Made by a program: the position numbers and the translations under genes. A DNA stretch of 64,000 nt from Phlebotomus papatasi (Eukaryota > Arthropoda > Insecta > Diptera > Psychodidae): NCBI RefSeq assembly GCF_024763615.1, contig NC_077223.1:47430627-47494626 (forward strand), read 5' to 3'. Below are positions 1 through 12,228 of the stretch, in pieces (position 1 is the stretch's first letter; the number at the start of each line of letters is the position of its first letter). The notes under the pieces are model-generated. The model was not told the origin of the DNA. It did no database searches and saw nothing but the letters and a program-made list of their open reading frames with translations.

Positions 1-1844
1 CAAAAAAATTTATACAATTTCATTAAACTAAATTAAACTCAACTTGAAACACTCTGAATTTCACAAAGTTTAAACTGTTTCAATTTTAATACATTATTAT
101 ACCTTCATCAATTTTAAAAATATTTTAAAAATTGTCTCGGCGAGAAATAATCCGTAACTGTCTTGTTTAAATTTCAAGAACCAGGATTATTTTTTTATTA
201 TTATTAATTTATTTGTTAGAATTCTTAAACAGGTAGATGAGTTCTGATAGTCGTTTAGGTCCATTAGATCTTTCCATCCCAAATAATTATTATCGAAAAT
301 TTATTATGTTTATTATATACTTACCACTGTATTTGCGATTAAAAAAAAATATTTATAGAAATTCTTTCTCGAAGAGAAATCAATCAACTGGCGTCTGATG
401 ATCATGAAATTAATTGTGGAATGAATATCAATCTGAAATGGACAGAAAAGTTTTACTTCCCACCTCTGTTAAAGTTTGCTGACAAATGTACAAACGAGGT
501 GAAGATTGAACGTATAGCTCAACAAGGGAAATATATATGGTATGAGTTAGCATCCAACTGGCGTATGCTCACGGCTATTGATGTTCGCGCAATGTTTCGT
601 GGAACACATAAAATTTCCTCCATCCTCCCACCCAATATCGTTGTCCTGTTTTTCGCCATACTCCTCTCTGACTTTTATTAAAAGTCCTGTCTGTCTGGCA
701 TGGTGATAGATGAGGACAGAAATTTGAGAATCATGTGAATGGCTGAACTTTCTACTCGCGAAGCACTGGCAATGTATATTTTGGCGCTTATTGGAACGCC
801 ATTGGGGAGCATTTCCATTGCGCTTTTGGGGAAAAAAAGCTGTTGAAATGTGTGTGAAAAATTCACTAAACTATGTGCGACATTGAATGATGATCTCTTC
901 TAGAAAAATAGTTAATCAATTTACTAACTTTAACTCTTGCCTTTCGGTGGCCATAGACGAAGACAGATAATGAGGCGAATTGTTAGAAATGTTGAACCCA
1001 TTTGCCATCTGCGAGTTTGAGGAAAAAAGGGATCATTTGTGTGTCACTGAGGGTTTATAGAAAATGAGGATCTCAAGTGTGTTTTCAAGCATAAATGAGA
1101 ATTTATTCAACTGTAAATATCGCTCCCGTGGATTTTCGAGTGCAATTGGAAGTGTTTTGAGTTTACACAGGATTTTTCAGACCACACAATTCACTGAGAA
1201 GTATCTCTCGATTGGGATGAAACAGCATAGGAAAAGGCTGCCCAGATGAACTTCTATACCTCCAAAGAGGAAGCATCCCACTTTACGGCAAGCTCAATTT
1301 CTATTCAAATGAAGTGAGTTTGCGAGATTTATAGACCAAGCAAAAGACTTTCTTGAAAGTCTAATTGTCTTACGTGGTCTTCTGTCCGGATTTATGAATA
1401 TTCAAAGATAACTAAAGTGGCTCAAAAAAGTTAATTTATTATTCACGAAAGAAAAGTGCCAAAGAAATTGAATTGATTTACTGATTGCAATAAAAAGTCT
1501 CTTTATTCGATACTCTTCTCAAATGCTAAATTATTTCTCAGACTTGAAGAAATAAACAATAATCTTCTAATTATTCTTCGATACCTAAACGTTTTCACCC
1601 TCAACCTCATCAACAAATCCAGCATTTTATAAATAAATTCATCATCTTTTTTCTATTCAATGAAAAATGAAGTCGTTTCGTTTATCTGTAGGGTCTAGAT
1701 AAACCCATAACGAAAAAATATTATCGACTTTGGGTTTTTAATGAACCCGTTCTAAGTCATTCTTCTTTTCTTTTATTTGTCGCATTCATTTCTTTAAGCT
1801 TCAAGAACATATTTTTTAGTTAGATTTAAATAAATCAAATGTTT
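1..1844. other. Gene-free AT-rich stretch
   Basis: I see no recognisable gene here. Positions 360-1260 are less AT-rich and less repetitive than the surroundings and hold a short open frame (421-681, plus) that matches nothing I know and has no clear splice context. It may be unique intergenic or intronic sequence of a gene lying outside the window. Confidence 0.5.
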
Positions 1845-1988
1845 TTAACACTGTAAGAACGATAGGAACACCGGTGATCCAAGAAAAAACCTACGGCGTT
1901 CTCTAAAGTTATATTTTGCTCTAAGAAGTCAGAAAAAAGTGATTTTTCTGACCCCCAATTTTTGTCTCGCTCGTTCTTAAAGGGTTAC
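1845..1988. mobile_element. Diverged copy of the TTAA 'CACCGGTG' MITE family
   Basis: About 145 bp starting with TTAA and ending near a TCTTAAAGGGTTA motif, with an internal ACACCGGTGATCC and a right half reading TTCTGACCCCC. These match the better-preserved copies at 12229, 34673, 35433, 35990, 38340 and 45950. The ends have decayed, so the borders are approximate. Confidence 0.55.
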
Positions 1989-4326
1989 TTTAGAGTGGAG
2001 ATAATTCTTGTAAACATTTCATTCTAATAAGACGATGATCCTCTCTTTACACTGGATATTTCAACTTTTTTTTTTATTTAAGTGAAATATCTAATAATTT
2101 GCAAAAAATTGAATCAAATGACTTTATCCTCCATAAACGACCTCGTTCTGAATTCAAGTAAAATAATTTTATTTTTATATATTTTTCATTTAACCTCGAT
2201 TGACGACCGATTTTAGTGTAAAGTTTTCCCTGTTTTCGTACACATTTCACGAGATATCTTCAAAACTACGTAGGTTGCCAATTTGGGGTTTTCGGTTGCC
2301 TATCCAATATTAAGTTGGCTTCTATTTTGCATATATTTTTTGATAATTAATTCTACACTGACAGAAACCAGCTAATAAACCCAAAAATTTTTTCGGTTCG
2401 CTAGAAACATATGGGAAACATTGGAAATGTCACGCCCCTGGTTTTTCATATTCTTGTAAAGACAGATCGTACAATAAATTACCATGAAAAAAAAATTTGT
2501 ATATTTGATTAAGCCAAGTTTATCTGGAAATTTTAGGAGCGTATATCTATAAACTTATACGCTTCGCACATACATAATATCGTCAATATAATTATATGTA
2601 TAATAGATTCTTAAATTCTTAACGGTCTTGCCTGAAAATAATTTGAGTCAAACTTCTTTTTTTCTCCATGTGAAATAAAATAAAACATAGAACAGATAAC
2701 GAACGGAGAAATTCCTTCAAAAGAGGGAGATGATTTTATGGGGTATCTTTATTTCCAGAAAGGAACACAGCTTATGTGGATAGAAGCTCTGGAAAGAATT
2801 CCAAAGAAGGGTGGATCCTGTGGATCGAATAATATGAGATTCACGAAAAACCTTATGTAGCACACACAAGTTGAATGGCGTTCTCTCATCCAGTATATAC
2901 AGCATATCCCTATTATTTTTCTTCTGAGGAAGTCGGAGAAGGGTGCCCTTAAGAATTTTCACCATGTTTGCTGAAAACGCAGTTCTATGTCGTTGTGGGT
3001 GTTCTTCTTTGCCGAAGATGAAAATTTCCACCATCGACAGTATTACAGTGAGTATGGGTGCAGAAAAAAAGCCACCCTCTGGCTCACATTCAAAGAGTTT
3101 CATGTCTGAGCGCGCCTTTTGCGGGAGAGGGCGAATGATTGCCAAGAGACGATGTTTAGTTTGCCAAAGCGCTCCTTCGCCAACCCCGAAACACCGGGGG
3201 TGAATATTTACAGGCAGCATGACGTTACCTATCCAACCCCCTATTTACTCCCCTGGCATTGCACATAAAATTCAGCCCGGGGGAGGACAGAGATTCGGAG
3301 GGACTAGCAAATGGTACTGTTTGAAGGCGTCATCTCGTTCAGCAGGAATTATAAACGTTCAAGGGGGGTGATCCAGGATTCTCTGCTTCGGCATCTCTCA
3401 CATTTTTCGAATTACTCCATCGATTTTTTGTGTCCCCATTTCACTCCTCCTCAGATACTCTTTTCTATCCAAATTCATGATTTTCTTTGTTGTATACTTC
3501 TCTACGATCTTCACAGTCCCCATACCCAAAAATCTCCCATTTTCACCCATTCTACAAAGCAAGTTGACAAAGAATTTCTTAAAGTATTGTGCTTGAGTTG
3601 CTTAAGAATATAATTTTTTTTTCTAATCTTCAAAAAGTGTAAAAGCTTTCGGTATTATATTTGAAGTTCAAAAGAGACAAACTAAATAAATTCTCTATAA
3701 TCTAATTGTTTTGTCTTATTTGAATACAAAAATAGAAAATTCCTGAATTAAGAATAGGAAAAAACCGGGATATATACACACAATTGCACAAAGGCGAACT
3801 TGACTTGATTTTCTAAGAACATGTATTTTAAGAAAGTGTTGAATTGCTCATATGTATTTTTATCTTTAGGATATGCCATGCATGGGGCTTAACCAGGATG
3901 CTCAAAAATGCCTATTTTTCAGGAAAATATAAACTGCCCACTGCAGTTTTTATTTATCATCAATTGTATGGGGTAGATCTGAACACAATCTAGGGGAGAT
4001 CCACAAAACTTCTACAATTAATTAAATTCTTAATCTCCAGAAGAAACTTAATGATCTAAATATACGAATTCTCGACATTTTATGAAAAACGATTTTTATT
4101 TCAAAATTACTTAGGGTAAGTTTGCTAAATTTTGGCATAGTTGCATGCAAGCGTCAAAGTCCCAAATTTAAAATGTTACATTTAAAATACAAATTTATTT
4201 TTTTATTATTTCTTCTGAAAGAGTGTTGCTGGGAACCTTGTAAAGAGTTTACCGTCTTTATTTACTCTAAAACCATTCTTAGTGCATTTTAAAATGAATA
4301 AAAATATAGACATAGCTTTGGTGCCC
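1989..4326. other. Gene-free stretch with a non-repetitive island at 2690-3560
   Basis: No gene is supported. From 2690 to 3560 the sequence is less AT-rich, shows no similarity to other parts of the window, and includes a 167-codon open frame on the minus strand (3220-2717) overlapped by a plus-strand frame. Neither resembles a known protein and neither has convincing splice signals. The island is a candidate for conserved regulatory DNA or an exon of an unrecognised gene. Confidence 0.4.
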
Positions 4327-4532
4327 TATTTCGGCCAATTTTCATTCTCATAGTTCCTTGCCATACGGGAATTCTTTTAATATCTTTTTCACGTCATCTC
4401 GTTTGTCGAAGCTACATTTTTTGTTATTCTTTTGGATTGTATAATCTCTAGAGTACGTAAAATCTAAAAGTTCATGGAAATTCGAGGGACAAAAAAGGTG
4501 GCCGAAATTGCAAGCTGGCCGGAATTTGGCAC
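4327..4532 (+). repeat. Interspersed repeat, copy 1 (pair with 53433-53632)
   Basis: Roughly 200 bp that matches the reverse complement of 53433-53632, with shared blocks such as CTCATAGTTCCTTGCC and GTCATCTCGTT, bounded by TTTCGGCCA and GGCCGGAATT motifs. The two ends are weakly inverted (TTTCGGCC / GGCCGGAA), as in a MITE. No coding capacity. Confidence 0.7.
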
Positions 4533-4585
4533 ACTTAGAAGATCGCTCAGAATAAGAAACGAATAAGTCACAGTAGGTAAATTTT

Positions 4586-4990
4586 ACAGGAGAGCGATTT
4601 GTAGCTGAGATTTTACATGCAGAGTAATGGTGACCGGGGCAGAATTAGCCAGCAATTGAAATTTTTCAATGCGTATAATTTGTAAAAAAAAATTTTTGTA
4701 ACATGCTATTAAATATTTTAATGAATAGGAAAGGATGTGCTTTCTTCGAATAAGTAGTGGTTTCTTCAATATTTCTTCTAAGGCAAGCTATAACATCCCA
4801 CTGTCTAATACCGTGGCTAATTCTGCCCCGGTTCTATAGGATTTTTGAGATTTAAAATCTCTATAACTTTGAAAATAATTATCTTTCAAGTATAATATTC
4901 ACAGGGAAGGTAGAGGGTATAAAGAAGTATTCAAAAAGCGAATAAAACGATTTTTGTAAAAAAAAAATCGAGCTGTTCGACTTATATTCT
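4586..4990 (+). repeat. Interspersed repeat interrupted by a small MITE
   Basis: The outer sequence (TACAGGAGAGCGATTTGTAG to ATTCTGAG) matches the uninterrupted copy at 19440-19640. In this copy the match stops after TTTACATGC, resumes at ATAGGATTTTT, and the gap is filled by the element at 4633-4833. It is therefore an empty-site/filled-site pair inside one window. Confidence 0.75.
4633..4833. mobile_element. MITE with CCGGGGCAGAATTAGCCA ends
   Basis: About 200 bp bounded by an inverted repeat: ACCGGGGCAGAATTAGCCA on the left and TGGCTAATTCTGCCCCGGTT on the right. It has no coding capacity. It splits a repeat whose intact form is at 19440-19640, which supports insertion as a unit. Confidence 0.7.
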
Positions 4991-5366
4991 GAGTCGCCGA
5001 AACTGCGATTTGCTGACCATTTCTTCTGCGGGTAAGTAAGTACCCCATTTCATACTATTCTAACTCGACTTGAATTATTAGGTTCCGAGTGATATACACA
5101 GTACGGGCCAAAATTAACATTTCGTCCTCTTTCTCCTCTATATCAATCCGTGAGCCTAGAATTTTTTAACTCAGATTAGGACTCGTTTAAAGTGAAATTT
5201 TGAATCAAATACTGTAATAAATGGTTGGCATACGGATTTAATAATTTTGTAACTGTATTAAGCATGGATATGCAGTCTGATCACTGTTATGTGGTCTACG
5301 CAATGTTTTTTAACCATTTTTTTTTGGACCTAAATTCATTATTGATGGATCAACATGACAAGTTTT

Positions 5367-5477
5367 ATGGCCTCTACACACTGGAAAAATTATGTCAATA
5401 TTTGCCAGTTTTTCCTACGCGAGCGCAGGCAATTTGCTTCAATATGGACATAATTTTCTCTAGTATGTAGAGGCCAT
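5367..5477. mobile_element. MITE with ATGGCCTCTACACAC ends, copy 1
   Basis: About 110 bp with ATGGCCTCTACACACTGG at the left and GTATGTAGAGGCCAT at the right, an inverted repeat. Related copies lie at 31580-31803 and 38608-38698. An adjoining hairpin (5478-5588) follows directly. Confidence 0.7.
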
Positions 5478-5588
5478 TACGCTATTTGAAAGTTTCAAAG
5501 TTATTTTTTGCACAAAAATGGATGATATGTATTGCTTACGCTTGTTTTTAGTCTGAAAAACTAATTTTGAAACTTTCAAATAGCGTAA
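5476..5588. repeat. Long hairpin (TTACGCTATTTGAAAG)
   Basis: TTACGCTATTTGAAAGTTTC at the left is repeated in inverted form at the right (GAAACTTTCAAATAGCGTAA), separated by about 70 bp. It abuts the preceding MITE. It may be a fold-back element of its own. Confidence 0.65.
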
Positions 5589-6587
5589 AACATGTTATGT
5601 TGATCAAACTGTTAAAAGCCTATTTTGCAATAATTTTAAGTTTTCATGCGACGATGACCCTAGGTGGCTCATGAAAGCGATTTTGCAACAAAGGCATCAT
5701 AACATAACCAGACTAAAAAGCAATCATCATTTTACAATTAAATTTCGGTGGAAAATTCCTTCTTCCTTTAAGTAACACTGTTAGAGGCAAAAAGCTCTTT
5801 TGGCCTCTAACAACAGAAGACTTTTGTCCCTTGGGATTATGAGGCATGTATGGCAGTTATATTGACAAATTTGACAATTATCTGATAGAACCTAGTCATT
5901 TTTCTTAGTTCGTAAGATCCATCGCCACCAAGACTTTAATTTTTCCTTTATTTTTGTTCGTTAAACATTTTTCCTACGATATTTCGGCAAAAATTAATGC
6001 AAAATTTTAGAAAATGAACTTAATTTATTAATTGTAGTTAAAAATGAAATTATTGAAAGATATTAACCTAAATTTGGTCAAAAATAAATACCCTAGCGCT
6101 CAATTTATTGAATGGAATTATACTTATTTCCAGCCTAAAAACAAAATTCTATATTTCTAAAAATACTTAGAATAAGAAATCAAAATGTCGATTTTTTATG
6201 TTGGCATGAAAGGACGTTATGGTCTACATATGTTTTTTTAACATTTCTTATTTTGTTGAGTTTCTTTAAGGATTAAGGGATGGAATTATACTTATTTCCA
6301 CCACTGTATTAGTCTTATTGCCAAAAAATTCTTATCAAGCATATTATGTAGGTTTATAATAGGGCTCTCCAAGAACGAAAAAAAACGTTTGAGGCGAAAT
6401 ATAAATTAGATCCTGAGATAATATTTTTTTTATGGAGAACTGTGAGACATTGATACAATTTTGCCCTGCACTGTAATTCTCAGACTTAAAAATGCGAAAA
6501 TACGAAGAATTTTTTTGGATGGAATGTGCAGGAGTAAGATGAAAAAATTTTGGGATCGACATTTAGTCTCTAGCTAGATCTTATAAA

Positions 6588-6786
6588 GGCTTCAGACCTA
6601 AGGCTTAGCTATCTGGCTTAACTCCTCTAATTCCCTAAATCAAGCATGATTTTCTAAGGAAATTATTGTTTAGGATTGAACATTAAGGGCAAATGATTCA
6701 TTAGATTTTGAAAAATCAATAAAATTGCTTGTTATTAAGATTTTTGAGACCTTCGGGAACTGGGCTAAACCTTCAGTCTGAAGCCG
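6588..6786 (+). mobile_element. MITE with GGCTTCAGACC ends, copy 1
   Basis: About 200 bp starting GGCTTCAGACCTAAGGCTTA and ending with CTAAACCTTCAGTCTGAAGCC, an inverted repeat. Internal blocks (GGCTTAACT near the left, ACCTTCGGGAACTGGGCTAA near the right) recur at 23261-23464, 36509-36706 and, in part, 48966-49077. Non-coding. Confidence 0.75.
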
Positions 6787-8397
6787 GCATTAAAGTATAA
6801 CAAAACGCTAGTTAGGTTATCATTATTCTGCCCCTTCTGCCCCTTTTCTCAAAACTTTAGTTTATGAAGTATACGAACGAGTATGCAGTTATTGAAAAAC
6901 CCTGAATTATAATTATTATATTTGAGCAATATTAACATTAAAAATCTAATTAGCACTTTTGTAAATTAACAATAGGGTTTCCCTCCACAACACAAATGGT
7001 TTCCCAAGACTCCGGTATGGGATTCCCACCAGAATTCAATAATACAAAGGTTACAAAAGAGAATCATTTGACTGAGCAATAAATATCCATGGATTTTGTT
7101 TATTTAGACTGGTTGGAAAATTTATTTATCTAGGAATTTAGTATCGCGTGTCACTGTTGACTTATTTTTGATGTGCTCTCTCGACTTGTTTATTTACGAA
7201 GTGCGACATTATAATCTCTGTTGTCCTGTGCTGGATTTAACCAACAGAGAAAATGCAAGGGTACTTGACTGCTCTCTTTTGCAAATCCTCCATGCCTTTT
7301 TATCTAAACTTTTTGGTCTGAATTTTCTGTGTGACAAATGTATTCGCATAATTTTTATATAAATTTTTGGGGATGGAGAGCAGTTGTGAAGACGTCTTTG
7401 GGTCTTTGTGCATTCATTAAAAGTAGAAGCCATCGAGACCAAATGTCGCCAAATAAACCAAGATATAACCATCAAATGCCTTCCAGAAGTCATATCAATA
7501 AATTCCACATAGAACGACTCTCCCGCAGAATGTACTTCTTTCGCCTCCCCATGGCCCTGGAAGGTCACCCCAAAAGTGCCACATTTCGCATACATAATAC
7601 CATCCTCCGGTCTGTGGCTCATACTACGGTGATTCAGCATCCCGGGGGGCAATTCAGCGCAATGGCGAATCTTTATGTCGTCAAAAGTGAGCTCACACTA
7701 ATTCCCGGGCAATTCCCTCCTTGGGCTCATGGTGGTTTCCCCACTGAAGACGCAAAAAGTCACCCCCATGTGGAAGAACATAAACCACATTGGGCACAAC
7801 AATAAAAATGTCGTTTGCACAAGTCGTTTTGGCGAAATCGCTAAATGCGAGCCAAACGACCTCAACGATATGCGATTAGTGGATTTCATATACCATTTTC
7901 TTCGTCTCGTGGACCACAAGGAAACGCTCATTGACAAAAAAAAAATAACATGAACTGAAAAAAAATGTTAAACTAAGGGTTGGGATTTTTCATCAAAATC
8001 AAATCAATTTCCATGTGACAAATCACTTTCTTTAATTTCACGAGTAACAATGTGATTAGCGAAAAAGAGCACGTCACCCCAACGATTTGAGACACTTGTT
8101 TCAACCCCAATTTTTGCACCCTCCCAAGACCAAGGGTACGCGCTTGATGCAGGTGGACAGAGTTTTTAGTAACGCAAATAATAAATTAGAATTGGAAATT
8201 GAGCGCGACATTTGATTCGTCATACTTTATTCGCCACTGAGGGATCACAAGATATAGTGAGTTAGCGGGGTTAGCCTGAAAACTCGAAAAATAATTGGAA
8301 CCTTTCTGTGGTTAATTTGGATCCTTAAGAAAAAGAATAATAAATTAAATATTTATATGGCATGAACTCAAAAGATTTAACTCTTTGCCTAATCAAT
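6787..8397. other. Gene-free stretch with a non-repetitive, GC-richer island (7150-7960)
   Basis: The island at 7150-7960 has no similarity to other parts of the window. It carries two overlapping frames on opposite strands (147 codons minus, 155 codons plus), neither of which I recognise. The mutual overlap argues that at least one is chance. No splice structure is convincing. Possible regulatory DNA 3' of the LMX1-type gene. Confidence 0.4.
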
Positions 8398-8643
8398 CAC
8401 TAAGAAAAATCCGAAAAAGTTAAAATAACATTCCGAAAATGTTTATTTTACCCTGCAGTATTGATCCGAAATCTGTGTAAATATTATGCTTTTTAGGTGT
8501 ATTAAAGTTACCTTTTTTCATGTTAATTTTACCCTTAAAAATGTGTAAAATTAACATTAAAAATGGTGATATATTTTTACACCTAAAAAGTGTTAAAGTT
8601 ATGAGCAAAAAAAGTTAATCGCACACCCGTTTTTTTCTCAGTG
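8398..8643 (-). mobile_element. CACTGAGA-ended MITE, copy 1
   Basis: About 246 bp beginning CACTAAGAAAAATCCG and ending TTTTTTCTCAGTG. The body contains the family blocks GCAGTATTGATCCGAAATC, TTACACCTAAAAAGTG and GTTAATCGCAC. Four further copies lie at 14171, 29371, 30083 and 42286. No coding capacity. Copies 30083 and 42286 are flanked by TA on both sides. Confidence 0.85.
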
Positions 8644-9953
8644 ATGCCACTATCAAATTTTATAAATTTCTTAAAATATGCATGTAATATATTTTTGAGT
8701 GTTTAAATCTTGATTTTTTGCTCTATTCCAAGACAAATTTGTTGAGTATTCTACCCTACCGCGGTTTGTCATTTGACCGAAAAACGCCCAAAAACGGTCG
8801 GTTGGTTTAGTGTTAAATTGACCATGAAAGTTCTTATGAATTTTTTAGAGATTATTAAATATTGTTTGCTTTCTGTCCAATTAAGTGAATTAACAGTCAA
8901 TATATTCGTTTTATTATAATTCTCCTGTAATACAGAAAACGCATAGCTAGACTTTGAAGGGTACAAATGGGCAGAATATGGTAAGAGACATTTCATGATG
9001 CTGGGCATATTTTAATTTGTCACATCGAGGGACAGTATTTCACCCCAAAAAGTCGAGGGTGACGACGACAGGGCTTCAATTTTGCATTCCTTAGCGAAAT
9101 TTTTCAGTATATATATTTGGAATGAGAAAGATGCCCCTTTTCTGTGTGATTTTATCCACCTGTTTAGCTTGTACTTTAATATCAATTTATCAGCCTTATC
9201 AGAAAGTGTCTCTTGTCACTCTATGGCACATTTTATCTAATCGCTGGCGCTATCGTCAAACATGAAATTTTTGCTTTGTAGCCGATCGTACCATCATTCA
9301 ACACGACGATAATTTTCTAGGCTCGGTAGATTACAAAGAATGTGTGGAAATTGATCAACAAAGAGCATCAAGGGGGTATGAGAAGAATAAAATCACCCTG
9401 ACACTGAGGAATGTGGTATTTCTATTGTGTATACCAACGAGGGTGCCTCATTTTCCAACACCGAGGGTCCTCACTGCTCGTCCCGAAAAAGACCTCCCTG
9501 ATGTATGTGTTTCAATCAAATTTACCGAATCGCTGATTCTCAATGATGGTAATTTATTGCATGAAATATTTTGATGAATTATGTGAAAAAGAGCGCGATG
9601 ACATGGATATTCTGTAATTTTCATGCGGTCAATTCTTTTCTAATTAATTTCTCAGCTTTTTGAGAGGTGCCCTTTTTGCCATTTTAACTGCCGGTTTTAT
9701 CATTTTTATTGCTCATGGATTCTTTTTGATTAAGGAATCCTAAACTAGTAAATTTTTGAATTATTCTAGATCTAGATCCATGGTTCCATACACTAAAAAG
9801 CACAAAAGGCAAAAAAGGTCTTCTGAAATACGAATATTAACAAAAATTCAAGAATCGAAGTACGAATCTACGTAAAAATGTGAAATATAGGGTGGGACAG
9901 TTTGTATAATCGACCGGCCGATCGATTATTCAAACGTCCGATCAATAGATTTA
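8644..9953. other. Gene-free stretch
   Basis: No gene recognised. The 9050-9600 part is not repetitive and holds only a short unsupported frame (9344-9574, plus). Just before the next element is a GATC-rich inverted patch, CGACCGGCCGATCG, near 9910. Confidence 0.4.
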
Positions 9954-10280
9954 CAGTGCTGTCTCTCTATATGCACACTCTCTATATGCACAGCTTTTGT
10001 GTCGGTTGCATTCAAAATCAATTTGTTTACATTTTGACAAAGTAATAAAGAAAATTATTTTCTTGGTAACTAATTTTTCTTGTTTTTAATTTTCTTAATT
10101 TTATTTTTTCTGTCTCATATTATATTTAAAATAACACGGGACATTCTAGAACAGTAAAAAAATGATAATTTATTAAAAGAAAGAAAAAACCGTTGGGAAT
10201 TTCAAAAAAAGTTGTGCATATTCAGAGAGAGAACTGTCAAAAAAAAGTACCCAAACTGTGCATATAGCGAGACAGCACTG
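9954..10280. mobile_element. TA-flanked MITE with CAGTGCTGTCTC ends
   Basis: Left end CAGTGCTGTCTCTCTATATG and right end CATATAGCGAGACAGCACTG form a terminal inverted repeat of about 24 bp. The element is flanked by TA on each side, as for Tc1/mariner/pogo-type insertion. The 327 bp body has no open frame of note. Confidence 0.8.
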
Positions 10281-11136
10281 TAAAATCTAAATCTATATTT
10301 TTTTTTTATTTAATACTGTTTTTTTTTTTAAATATTAGTACTAAAAAAATATTACCGATTTACGAGCGTTCTAAAGAAAGAAAATGACCTTCATTTGTTT
10401 TTATTTTCTTTATTTGTTTTAAGTGGAGTCGCCACTAAAAAATCGCCACTTTTAGGAAAAAATGAAATTAATTTCATTATAATTTTTAAACCCTTATTAT
10501 AAAGTAACTAAAATTTGACACAAAGTTACTTAGATATGTTGTCTATAGATATATCAAACTAATAGTTCCTCAATTTAATGGTGGATTACTTAAAAAAATA
10601 TATTTTTATTAAAAATTCAAAAATAACCACTTCTCGCCACCTACTTGAAAAGGCCCAAACTCAATTATTTTGCATAATATTATTAAAAAAAAATATATTC
10701 AGCGTTGCTTTTTCTTCCTGATACCTTTTTATTACTCGTATTATATGATTTTTCTTCGATTTAACTATAGGTGGCGAGAAGTGGGTCACTGGCGAGAAGT
10801 GGTGACACCACCCTATTTCAAACATTTTCAAGAAGTCAGTTAATTTATCTTATTAAATTTGTTATCTAAACAAATTCCTCTTACGCAGTTTCATACAATG
10901 AAGGTAAGTTGTTTAAAACTATGCAAACTGTCCTGAAATTTTTGAAAATCAGAGTTTTATAAAATAAATAAAACTACAAGTGGACATGGAACTTAGGCAC
11001 TTCTTTGCTAACCTGAAATTCGTCCATCCCTCTCAAGAAATTGCCTTTTCCTTAACTGTCCCTCCCTCTTCTGTACCTGAAATTTATTAGCATTTTATAT
11101 TCAAAGTGAATTTTTCTTGGTTTAAACCAGTTGGAG
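10281..11136. other. Gene-free AT-rich stretch with GGCGAGAAGTGG motifs
   Basis: No gene recognised. Copies of a GTGGCGAGAAGTGG motif at about 10772-10803 and its complement (CCACTTCTCGCCAC, about 10627) suggest a decayed inverted-repeat element between 10420 and 10812, but its borders are unclear. Confidence 0.4.
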
Positions 11137-11989
11137 TAGGGTAAATTAAGCTAATTCAAAACTTGCTTCAAAAGGAAATTTTTTGCTACTCCAAATGGAA
11201 ACGTCATTTTTTTTCATGATAAATACAGTACTAAATTGCTATATTTATATTTTCTATACCACAGTTTCTTTATTTAGTTAATTTTGCTCCAAAATAAAGC
11301 GAAAATCCATTCATATTCACAAATTTTAATTTGTTAATTTGTCAGAAAAATTAAGAGTGTACCTTTTCACCTTCGAATTTTTCATCGATCGACCATGTTT
11401 TCCAATGAAAAACACAATAAAGTGACTGTTGTTTATTCGTTTTGTTTAACATTTATGTCACATTTCTGCCTAATTTTAGTTAAGTTCAGTGCTAATCTTT
11501 ATTGTTAACGGTACGTGAAGTTTTCAAATGAAATAATTACCTATTTCGTGAACAAAAAAGGTTTTTCTGAAGTGTCTGCGAATGCTTCAATAGGAAACCA
11601 CGGAAATATGATTTTTTTTGAACAGCTTTTCTTTTTGTTTTAGATGAGTAAGGAGAAAAGACGGGGAAGAAGAACAAATCTTACACTCAGGAGCAACTCA
11701 ACAAGGTTTTGGAAGCCTTTTGTCTCCAATTAGAAACTTTCCCTTGTCTCCATTTGGATTAATTTGTTTGAATAGAAGCATTTTACATTCGCGTATTTTT
11801 CATGTATTTAAGAAGTTTTCAAATTATATCTAAAGAATTTTCACTAAACTGTAACATTCTAGAAGAATTCTAGAAGAAGGAGCAAATTTATGTAATTCTA
11901 TTCAGAAAAAATATGAACTTAATATGTGTTGAATCTTCTGTCAAAGTTAAAGCGTCTGGAAATGATTTTGAATTAGGACATTTATCCTA
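11137..11989 (+). mobile_element. Pogo-like non-autonomous element, copy 1
   Basis: About 850 bp with TAGGGTAAAT at the left and its complement (ATTTATCCTA) at the right, highly similar over its length to 21201-22069. Around 11655-11725 one frame reads GKKNKSYTQEQLNKVLEAF, which resembles the helix-turn-helix start of pogo/Tigger or Pipsqueak-type proteins. The frame then breaks. It looks like an internally deleted element keeping the 5' part of a transposase gene. The family assignment is inference. Confidence 0.65.
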
Positions 11990-12092
11990 ATTCAGAAACA
12001 AAATGAAATATTAAAATTTTTTAATAACATTTCAATGAAAAGATTTTTTGGCAAAAAATTACACATTCGGATTGTAAGTAAAACCGAAACTT
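11990..12092 (+). repeat. Short interspersed repeat, pair with 30515-30620
   Basis: TTCAGAAACAAAAT through ACACATTCGGATT and AAAACCG is shared with 30515-30620. No coding capacity and no clear termini. Confidence 0.6.
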
Positions 12093-12228
12093 CTAAAATA
12101 ATTTAAGAATTTGCTTTTTATATTCTCAATTTGTTTTAGTATTTTTTTGGAGATGAAAGAATTAAATTATTAAATTAAAGAAAAAATCTTATTAGTCACT
12201 GGTAAAATAACGCTTAATAAAATATTTC

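Noticed and set aside
2717..3220. 167-codon open frame on the minus strand as a gene
   Set aside because: No recognisable motif, overlapped by a plus-strand frame, and no splice or start context; kept only as an island worth testing.
7209..7805. Two opposite-strand frames of about 150 codons as genes
   Set aside because: They overlap each other, lack known motifs and have no supporting structure.
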